Assembly: GCA_007375725.1 (NCBI GenBank)
Contig: VMEV01000017.1
Span: 1 to 43,909, forward strand
Reading direction: 5' to 3'
DNA: 43,909 bases
Source: Parcubacteria group bacterium Greene0416_36
GTDB lineage: Bacteria; Patescibacteriota; Patescibacteriia; VMEV01
The notes beneath the pieces are model-generated. The model was given only the letters and a program-made list of their open reading frames with translations. It did no database searches and had not been told where the DNA came from. This document shows, one piece after another, positions 24,565-30,615 of this stretch. The translations under genes were made by a program, and so were the position numbers. The number at the start of each line of letters is the position of its first letter. Position 1 is the stretch's first letter.

Positions 24565-24591
24565 AAAAAAGAGTAGAAAATACTCTTTTTT
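24565..24591 (+). terminator. Terminator of DksA-like gene (bidirectional)
   Basis: AAAAAAGAGTA (24565-24575), loop GAAAA, TACTC plus T run (24581-24591). It lies between the convergent DksA-like gene and the 24606-25436 gene and can serve both. Confidence 0.8.
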
Positions 24592-24605
24592 TCATATTTT
24601 CATAT

Positions 24606-25436
24606 CTAATTTTTACCCACAGGCTCTTTTGAAGATGAAGTCAGTTTTGCTTCTTTTTTTGCCCGTGAAACCGGGCTAAAAACCAAAATTTTTCCTGGCC
24701 CCTTTTTCCCCTCGTCATTCACTCCACTGGGACGGACAGCGCAGTAGATTAGATCTTCAGGTTCAATACTACCATTAAATATATAATTTCCTTGCTGACT
24801 TTGAGCTAAAGCACGTATCTCAGTATCAATTGGAGCAGGATAAACACTCCCGTGTTTCGGCTCAAATCCTATCGCCACATTAAAAGAATATTCATTCTTC
24901 TGACCTGTCTGCACCCCTTCCACAATCCCGCGATAAGCAATCGAGGTAGCGATCGTCTCTGAAACATTAGCACGAGAAGAGAATAACTTCAGTTCCTCCT
25001 TCTCTAGAACCAATGGCAAAAGCTTTAAAGGATGATCTCCTCTCCAGTAGATTTTTTTCCCTAATTGCCCCGCCTGCAAGGATTTCCCAGCCTCCCAGCT
25101 CAATTCGTGATTAGCTTCGTCTGAATTTTGAAATTCACCCACAAATGAAAACCCCTCCTTTAAAAAATGGAGCTTCAAAATATTCTCACGAACCCAAATA
25201 TTCTCATTTTGCAACAATTCTTTTTGTAGTTGAGCCAAAAAACTATCTGTATTCAAAACAAATTCAGGCTTTTCACGGATCTTTCCTACACTTTTCTTAT
25301 TTTTTTCCTCACTTTCTGCAATCTCTTGCCCAGAAGGCGTGCCTGCAGATAAACCCGGATTTTCAAAAGTAGACATACCCAAAAAACTTAATTCTAAAAT
25401 ATTTGTTGTATCAGCAACAAATACTACCTCTATCAT
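24606..25436 (-). CDS. Hypothetical protein, last gene of redox operon
   Basis: 276 residues; no family is recognised. The N-terminus ('MIEVVFVADTTNILELSFLG') is hydrophobic but lacks a basic start, so export is doubtful. After an acidic/polar linker (about 25-55) comes a mixed alpha/beta body with 'GKKIYWRGDHPLKLLPLVLE' and 'IEPEDLIYCAVRPSGVNDEG'. The start overlaps the stop of the thioredoxin gene by 4 nt (ATGA), so it is made together with it. A role in thiol redox control or in handling the exported substrate is only an inference from the operon. Confidence 0.6.
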   Translation of the reverse strand: MIEVVFVADTTNILELSFLGMSTFENPGLSAGTPSGQEIAESEEKNKKSVGKIREKPEFVLNTDSFLAQLQKELLQNENIWVRENILKLHFLKEGFSFVGEFQNSDEANHELSWEAGKSLQAGQLGKKIYWRGDHPLKLLPLVLEKEELKLFSSRANVSETIATSIAYRGIVEGVQTGQKNEYSFNVAIGFEPKHGSVYPAPIDTEIRALAQSQQGNYIFNGSIEPEDLIYCAVRPSGVNDEGKKGPGKILVFSPVSRAKKEAKLTSSSKEPVGKN

Positions 25437-26572
25437 CCAAACGTAAACGTATACACCTCCACCCCTGCCCCATCGGCTTCGAGTTCTAGAACATGCTCTT
25501 CATTGGATGAATGATGAATGATGTGATAAAGACGATCTTCGGAGATAAAAAGGCTCTCTGAGGAAGAAGCTGCCAAATCAAAACCCATTGAAGATTCAAC
25601 TTTTTTTCCATCAAGAAATACATGTAACAAGGTGCCTTTGGAAGCCCTCGCCACCATATACACATCCTTCCCCTCATATCGAAACACAATCTTCGCGCCT
25701 TTGGATTCACTGCGGGCATATTCGTCGGTCAGGGTCCATTTTCCTCCCAGATAAAGACGGTTTTTCACGAACTCGGCCGGCAAGGTGAACGCCACTGATC
25801 CATTTTTTCCGGGCGTGCCATTGGAGAGGAGTTCATTGCGGGTGGAACCAAAATACACTTCAGGACTGCCGGGCTGGATCGCCCCAGCACCCGTGGACTT
25901 ATCCACGCCTCCTACGGGCATGTCAAGTGGGTTCTTCATCTCCAAACCTAATGCCTTCGCCCGCTCGGCCAAGAGTTCCTGAATTTTCGCCTCAGTCTCG
26001 TCATATCCGCCCTCGCCAATATGGTCATAGACAATATAACCGTCAATATCAATCAGATATTTTCGTGGCCAGTAGCGGTTCTGATAATCGCGCCAAGTCG
26101 AAAAATCATTGTCCAGGACGACAGGATACTTGATGCCAAATTTCTCCACAGCTTTGGTGACATTGGCGTAATTTTTTTCAAATTCAAACTCCGGCGTGTG
26201 CACTCCAATAATTTCGAGTCCCAAATCTTTGTATTTCACGTACCAATCATTGAGGTAAGGCGTGGTTCTCTGGCAATTGATGCAGGAGTAAGTCCAAAAG
26301 TCGACAAGAATCACTTTTTTCCCGATCAAATCCCCGATCTTGAATTGTTGAGGCTCCCCTCCGGCCGAAAGCCCCGTATTGATATAGCCATCAATCGAAG
26401 AAAGCTCATAGGCCCACGGATACTTCTTTTGTTTTTCGGCCTTGGTCATGCCCATGATCTGAGACTGACCGTCGGTTGAGGCAGGAGCCTTATCGACTGT
26501 TTGATTCTCTATATAATAGATCGAGCCGATGATGGCGATCAAGGCTAGAATCAGCAGGATTTTTCGAGGCAT
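25433..26572 (-). CDS. Exported TlpA/DipZ-like thioredoxin protein
   Basis: 379 residues from the ATG at 26572 (the frame begins earlier at 26596). There is an N-terminal signal anchor (about 4-22, 'ILLILALIAIIGSIYYI'). The TlpA_like_DipZ domain (about 60-190) has the active site 'WTYSCINCQRTTPYLNDWY' (CxxC) and 'IIGVHTPEFEFE'. The C-terminal part (about 225-378; 'LYLGGKWTLTDEYARS') matches the extra domain found in DipZ proteins. In full DipZ the CcdA membrane part is fused in front; here it is the separate gene 26730-27440. The protein would receive electrons from CcdA and reduce exported disulfides. Confidence 0.88.
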   Translation of the reverse strand: MPRKILLILALIAIIGSIYYIENQTVDKAPASTDGQSQIMGMTKAEKQKKYPWAYELSSIDGYINTGLSAGGEPQQFKIGDLIGKKVILVDFWTYSCINCQRTTPYLNDWYVKYKDLGLEIIGVHTPEFEFEKNYANVTKAVEKFGIKYPVVLDNDFSTWRDYQNRYWPRKYLIDIDGYIVYDHIGEGGYDETEAKIQELLAERAKALGLEMKNPLDMPVGGVDKSTGAGAIQPGSPEVYFGSTRNELLSNGTPGKNGSVAFTLPAEFVKNRLYLGGKWTLTDEYARSESKGAKIVFRYEGKDVYMVARASKGTLLHVFLDGKKVESSMGFDLAASSSESLFISEDRLYHIIHHSSNEEHVLELEADGAGVEVYTFTFG

Positions 26573-26598
26573 AAAAATATGATGATATAGAATCAAAG

Positions 26599-26718
26599 CA
26601 ACAAATCCCCCTTAGTCCCCCTTTGACAAGGGGGAAACCGCGCCCTCCCTTGTTAAAGGGAGGGTTGGCCTGTCCCTCGTAGCCCGTCTTAGGGCGAAGA
26701 GGGAGGAGGGATTTGTTG
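26599..26718. repeat. Dispersed palindromic element, copy 4 (between dipZ-like and ccdA)
   Basis: Core from CAACAAATCC to GGATTTGTTG (about 120 bp), with hairpins CCCCCTTTGACAAGGGGG and CCCTCCCTTGTTAAAGGGAG. An extra piece with TAGCCCGTCTTAGGGCGA lies in the right half. No ATACC ends are present. It sits between two genes of one operon. Confidence 0.8.
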
Positions 26719-26729
26719 TCGAGACATAC

Positions 26730-27440
26730 CTATTTCAATAAAAAATCATTAAGCAAACCCACATTCGCCAATCGGCTCAAATTACCGGTGAATACCAACA
26801 CCCCCATTATAATCAAAATCACACCGAATAAGCGATTGATCCAAGGGAGTAGAGAGGCGTAACGAGAAATATATCGGGTGAGACTCGAACCGAAAAGCCC
26901 TAGAATCAAAAAAGGAATTCCCAGTCCCACCGAATAAGCGAATAAAAGCCCGAAAGACGAGCCCGGCGACGTCGAAGCCAAAGCGAGAATGCTTCCCAAC
27001 ACCGCTCCCACGCACGGAGTCCAGCCCGCCGCGAAGGCCGCGCCAAAAAGAAAGGCCGAAAAATAACGGGATCCGAAACGAATTTTGGGATGAAATTTCC
27101 ACTCTTTCTCGAGAAATCCCACGCGGAGGAGTCCAGCCAGATAAAGACCGAAAAAAATAATGACCACTCCCCCAATTCGGGATCCCCACTCTTCTACAGA
27201 GTAAGCGAATTGGGACAAAAGGCTATTGAGGAGTACCCCCAACAGAGAAAACACGGATGAAAATCCCAAGACAAAAAACAAGCTGGCCAAAAACGTCCCG
27301 CTTCGAGTCGGAGTAGACTTGCCATCCCCCGCCCCGCCGGCCAAATACGCAAAAAAAGCTGGCACAAGCGGCAATACACACGGAGAAAGAAATGAAACGA
27401 GTCCAGCGGAAAGCGCGAATAGAAGAGATATGTCGGACAT
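26730..27440 (-). CDS. ccdA: CcdA/DsbD-type membrane electron transporter
   Basis: 236 residues from the ATG at 27440; the frame could start at a TTG two codons earlier. Six membrane helices. TM1 has the conserved 'SFLSPCVLPLVPAFFAYLAG' (first redox Cys), and a later helix has 'AFAAGWTPCVGAVLGSI' (second redox Cys). It passes electrons from cytoplasmic thioredoxin to exported thiol proteins. The adjacent TlpA/DipZ-like gene is its probable partner, and together they equal a split DipZ. Palindromic elements flank it on both sides. Confidence 0.9.
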   Translation of the reverse strand: MSDISLLFALSAGLVSFLSPCVLPLVPAFFAYLAGGAGDGKSTPTRSGTFLASLFFVLGFSSVFSLLGVLLNSLLSQFAYSVEEWGSRIGGVVIIFFGLYLAGLLRVGFLEKEWKFHPKIRFGSRYFSAFLFGAAFAAGWTPCVGAVLGSILALASTSPGSSFGLLFAYSVGLGIPFLILGLFGSSLTRYISRYASLLPWINRLFGVILIIMGVLVFTGNLSRLANVGLLNDFLLK

Positions 27441-27459
27441 ATGCAAAAATAAACAGAAG

Positions 27460-27543
27460 CAACAAATCCCCCTTAGTCCCCCTTTGACAAGGGGGAAACA
27501 GCGCCCTCCCTTGTCAAAGGGAGGGTTGGGGAGGGATTTGTTG
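27460..27543. repeat. Dispersed palindromic element, copy 5
   Basis: A clean 84-bp core from CAACAAATCC to GGATTTGTTG with hairpins CCCCCTTTGACAAGGGGG and CCCTCCCTTGTCAAAGGGAG. No ATACC flanks. Its right half supplies the last codons and stop of the small membrane gene 27514-27693. Confidence 0.85.
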
Positions 27544-27693
27544 CTCTCCCGTCTTAAACGTCATCACCGGAGAGGCTTTTTTGGGTTCGAGAGGCTCGAC
27601 GATGCGATACACAATGCTCAAGAGGACCAAGGCGCCGATGAGCCCCACCACAATAAGAGGCAATCCAATATGATTGAAAAAGTCTTTCTGCAT
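27514..27693 (-). CDS. Small single-span membrane protein
   Basis: 59 residues from the ATG at 27693. One membrane helix lies about 9-29 ('IGLPLIVVGLIGALVLLSI'), then 'VYRIVEPLEPKKASPVMTF'. The last ten or so residues ('[10 protein letters not shown]') and the TGA stop are encoded by palindromic element copy 5, so the original C-terminus may have been different. It starts 12 nt after the DCC gene. A small partner of the CcdA/thioredoxin system is possible; this is inference from position only. Confidence 0.65.
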   Translation of the reverse strand: MQKDFFNHIGLPLIVVGLIGALVLLSIVYRIVEPLEPKKASPVMTFKTGEQQIPPQPSL

Positions 27694-27704
27694 ATACGAA
27701 AAAA

Positions 27705-28208
27705 CTAATAAATCCAGCTTGATAAACCCAGCGATTCAGCCAGTAATGCCAAAATAATACAAACCAACAGGCCCCAGAGTAAGAAAAGCATTTGAACTCC
27801 ATGATGCTCGAGCACGTCCCAATGATCACCGGCTAAAAATCGAAGAGCCCGGTAACACCAGGGCCGATGGGCCGAGATCCACGAATAAACAAGCTCGGAA
27901 ATCCACGAAAATCCCAAGACATGATCATAAACCCATAGCCCCAAAGTCCTCTTCGAATCCACGGAGATCAAATGAAAATACGCTGCGGCTCCTTTAAAAA
28001 AACGCCCATCCGGCATGATCAAATAAATGGAACGGCGAAAATCATCTTTGGAAATAACGGAAGAAAATGAACCAGCAGCTTCTTGGCTGGAGGCATATTT
28101 GATCTTGCCGTTTGTAATTGTCTTGAAATAAGAGACCAAAGCCAAACAAAACTGGCATCCGCCGTCGTAAATAAATAAAGGTATGGGAAGATGAGTGAAT
28201 GTTTGCAT
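27705..28208 (-). CDS. DCC-family (DUF393) thiol-disulfide oxidoreductase-like protein
   Basis: 167 residues. The family signature 'IYDGGCQFCLALVSYFKTI' (DGxCxxC) is at residues 13-31, followed by 'IKYASSQEAAG' and 'SIYLIMPDGRFFKGAAAYFH', all typical of DUF393. A C-terminal hydrophobic helix (about 141-162) is present. First gene of the redox operon, 15 bp downstream of palindromic element copy 6, whose end contains a possible outward -10. The role is presumed thiol chemistry; the substrate is unknown. Confidence 0.85.
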   Translation of the reverse strand: MQTFTHLPIPLFIYDGGCQFCLALVSYFKTITNGKIKYASSQEAAGSFSSVISKDDFRRSIYLIMPDGRFFKGAAAYFHLISVDSKRTLGLWVYDHVLGFSWISELVYSWISAHRPWCYRALRFLAGDHWDVLEHHGVQMLFLLWGLLVCIILALLAESLGLSSWIY

Positions 28209-28222
28209 AAATAGATGATCTT

Positions 28223-28324
28223 ATACCATTTTCAATTAACCAATCATCAAAACATCTGAATGCTCCAGCAACAAATCCCTCCCCAACCCTCCCTTTGACA
28301 AGGGAGGGCGCTGTTTCCCCCTTA
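28223..28324. repeat. Dispersed palindromic element, copy 6 (truncated)
   Basis: Starts with the ATACC terminal repeat (ATACCATTTTCAATTAACC) followed by CATCTGAATGCTCCAG and the core to CCCCCTT; the rest is lost. It lies 15 bp upstream of the DCC gene start. The lost half is replaced by DNA next to the orphan antitoxin. Confidence 0.85.
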
Positions 28325-28366
28325 TCTCATGCCAAACCCAGTCTCACAAATTTTTCACAAAAATTA

Positions 28367-28639
28367 CTATAATCCCAGATGCCTCTTTACCTCTTCATGA
28401 GTATAAAATCGTCCAGCACGAACATCCGCTCGAGCTTTTTCTATTTTCCTTAAAATAGATGGTTTTATTTCACCTTCCATATCTATCGGAACAACAGAAT
28501 CCAACGGGACCACTTCAAAAATAGGAACATTTCTTCGTAAAATCATCAGTTTCGTCTTATTGCGGCGAGACTGCCGAATATGCCCGGACATATTCTGCCG
28601 GAATTCTTTCACCCCAACATATTGGATAGCTGTAGACAT
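28367..28639 (-). CDS. Phd/YefM-type antitoxin without a toxin
   Basis: 90 residues. The start 'VGVKEFRQNMSGHIRQSRRN' and 'LMILRRNVPIFEVVPLD' are the Phd/YefM DNA-binding part. The C-terminal 'ARADVRAGRFYTHEEVKRHL' is the usual toxin-binding tail. No RelE/Doc/PIN toxin follows; downstream is a truncated palindromic element, so the toxin may have been lost when that arrangement formed. A perfect palindrome at 28660-28692, 21 bp before the start, could be an operator. Confidence 0.85.
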   Translation of the reverse strand: MSTAIQYVGVKEFRQNMSGHIRQSRRNKTKLMILRRNVPIFEVVPLDSVVPIDMEGEIKPSILRKIEKARADVRAGRFYTHEEVKRHLGL

Positions 28640-28659
28640 AAATAAAAATATTTAAATTA

Positions 28660-28692
28660 ATAGAAGTGTACACAACAAATGTACACTTCTAT
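28660..28692. promoter_or_regulatory. Perfect palindrome upstream of antitoxin
   Basis: ATAGAAGTGTACA (28660-28672), 7-nt loop, and its complement (28680-28692). It contains two GTGTACA half-sites. It could be the Phd operator, or a terminator for the CARDB-protein gene that ends at 28716. Confidence 0.55.
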
Positions 28693-28715
28693 CTACAATG
28701 AAGCAATCAGGAGTG

Positions 28716-30320
28716 CTATCTTTTCGATCCCCCATACGCAATTCCCTGCACAATATTCCAGTCTCTGGCGTCTTTGGGCACCCTTTTATAAAGAGACTTA
28801 AACGTGGTGATTGCGACACGTTCATTGGGAAGGCGCCGATTGCCAAAAGTCTGGCGAATACCATAAGCCATGATATGGATCGTGTTTTTATCCTGGCGGC
28901 TTCCTACCAGATTTGCGGGACGTTTGAATACGAATAAGAAATCCTCAAAGGCGATTTTTTCTACCGCCACATTGCTTCGCGAAGGGAGGCGGCCCGTGGA
29001 AATTTTGATAATATCGAGCATTTCCTCTTTGTTCTGAGGAACATTGCCAAAGGCGCGTTTGAAGGATTCAAGAACCGCGGTTCGTTCGCCCTCGCCCAAA
29101 TAATAAGTATTGTAATCGCATCCGTAACTCACGTAGAAAACAAGAAAATTATCAATCACCGTGGTATTGCTTTGGGCTAATCCCTTCTTCAGGGGAGTAA
29201 TATATTTCTGATAATTTTGGCTTTCAGTGAAGGTATTGCGCACCACATTGAGACCACGGGACAAGACTTCAAAACTGGGATTCTTGATGAAGGCCTCGAG
29301 ATTCTGCTCACAGCTGGGGCCTGCTGGAGAAGGGCCTGCCTTTGGAGGAGCCACCACGGCTCGAGTCGTTAAAAATCGCTCAACGGTACGAAACACATTA
29401 TTATCCTCATTATTTTCCTTGATCACATTTTCCGTATCCACTCTGGCGACTAAAATAATCGAATCTTTGTCAATGCGGTTATTCGGAGACAAATCAATGC
29501 CATTTAAAAATACATTTTTCTCTTCCCCTGCATTCCAGGAGAGGCCCGCAAATTTGGAAGTACCGGCAATGAATTGATTATCGCGGTCGTAGACAAAGAG
29601 AGAAACGATCACGCGGGAGAGATCAAGCGCGACCTGTCCGGAATTGCGAACCGTGACGAAAAAAGTGCTCGTGAACGGCTCATTTCTAAAAATATCATTC
29701 GAGGAACCCGCGAAAGTAATGGTGAGATCCTTCTCGCGTGGAGTCCCGTAAGTGATTTCTAAAAAAGGATAGTCAATCGAGCGGTTGGCGGACCCCAAAA
29801 AGGCCACACCCGCACTTCCTTCGCTCACTTTTTGAATCATGAATCCTTCATTACCCTTCTCAAACCATTCTTTGGAAATATCCGTCACGTCAAACACCAC
29901 TTCAAAAAAAGTTTTATTTCCAAAAGAAGATAAAAGGGTTTTAGTTCCCGTGACCGCGGCATTACCAAAGTTAAGGGTAGTATTACCGGTCACGGTTCGG
30001 ATATCCCAAGGAGTCACGACTTTTTGCAATTGAAAAGAAATGCCGGAATCCGTGCTGTTTCCGCGCACCTTCAGAAGTGCCTTCTCGATTTCCTGTCCTT
30101 TGGGAAAATTGCCGAGATTCACTTTCCCTAAATATCGGGCAGTTTCGGAACCTTCACGGCCTACTTTTACTTCAATATTAGTATCGGTTTTATATTCGAG
30201 TGTCGAAATCTCAATATCCGTTACATGATAACGCTCATTGATATCAAGCGCCGCGTGTACCCCGCTGGCCAAGCCAAACAAGCAAAAAAGGCTAATTAGA
30301 GAGAATAAAATCTTATTCAT
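28716..30320 (-). CDS. Exported DNRLRE/CARDB-domain protein
   Basis: 534 residues with a signal peptide (about 1-23, 'ILFSLISLFCLFGLASGVHA'). Residues about 30-195 resemble the DNRLRE beta-sandwich ('IEKALLKVRGNSTDSGISFQ', 'FFEVVFDVTDISKEWFEKG'). About 205-325 is CARDB-like ('TFFVTVRNSGQVALDLSRV', then 'NVIKENNEDNNVF'). After a Pro-rich linker the C-terminal region (about 345-534) is of unknown fold, with 'KRVPKDARDWNIVQGIAYGG' at its end, a pattern I have seen in CPR surface proteins. Likely a cell-surface protein for adhesion or envelope structure. It starts 22 bp downstream of palindromic element copy 7. Confidence 0.7.
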   Translation of the reverse strand: MNKILFSLISLFCLFGLASGVHAALDINERYHVTDIEISTLEYKTDTNIEVKVGREGSETARYLGKVNLGNFPKGQEIEKALLKVRGNSTDSGISFQLQKVVTPWDIRTVTGNTTLNFGNAAVTGTKTLLSSFGNKTFFEVVFDVTDISKEWFEKGNEGFMIQKVSEGSAGVAFLGSANRSIDYPFLEITYGTPREKDLTITFAGSSNDIFRNEPFTSTFFVTVRNSGQVALDLSRVIVSLFVYDRDNQFIAGTSKFAGLSWNAGEEKNVFLNGIDLSPNNRIDKDSIILVARVDTENVIKENNEDNNVFRTVERFLTTRAVVAPPKAGPSPAGPSCEQNLEAFIKNPSFEVLSRGLNVVRNTFTESQNYQKYITPLKKGLAQSNTTVIDNFLVFYVSYGCDYNTYYLGEGERTAVLESFKRAFGNVPQNKEEMLDIIKISTGRLPSRSNVAVEKIAFEDFLFVFKRPANLVGSRQDKNTIHIMAYGIRQTFGNRRLPNERVAITTFKSLYKRVPKDARDWNIVQGIAYGGSKR

Positions 30321-30341
30321 AGGTATAGTTAAAGTCTATTA

Positions 30342-30472
30342 ATACCATTTTCAATTAACCAATTATCAAAACATCTGAATGCTCCAGCAACAAATCCCTC
30401 CCCAACCCTCCCTTTGACAAGGGAGGGCGCTGTTTCCCCCTTGTCAAAGGGGGACTAAGGGGGTTGGGTATA
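30342..30472. repeat. Dispersed palindromic element, copy 7
   Basis: Left terminal repeat ATACCATTTTCAATTAACC, the CATCTGAATGCTCCAG flank, the full core to CCCCCTTGTCAAAGGGGG, then a shortened right end (GGGGGTTGGGTATA). It lies 22 bp upstream of the start at 30320. Confidence 0.85.
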
Positions 30473-30499
30473 ACATTTAATTATAGCAATTTTAGAGCA

Positions 30500-30556
30500 A
30501 AAAGAAAACCCCGCTTCGCCCATTCGATGGCAAAAGCCATCGAGGGCTACGCGGGG
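30500..30556 (-). terminator. Terminator of Cys-rich repeat protein gene
   Basis: CCCCGC (30509-30514) pairs with GCGGGG (30551-30556) and encloses a second stem TCGATGGC/GCCATCGA. On the minus strand it is followed by TTTTCTTTTT. It lies 60 bp after the stop at 30616. Confidence 0.8.
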
Positions 30557-30615
30557 CAAGGCCCCATCCATCAAAAACAGGATCGGGTTCAGGGCCAAAG
30601 CCTAATTGTATAGTA

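Noticed and set aside
27554-27829. 91-residue minus-strand frame over the DCC and small membrane genes
   Set aside because: It is out of frame with two better-supported genes.
28320-28367. Short frame after the antitoxin (WDYSNFCEKFVRLGLA) as a toxin remnant
   Set aside because: Only 17 residues with no recognisable toxin motif; chance cannot be excluded.
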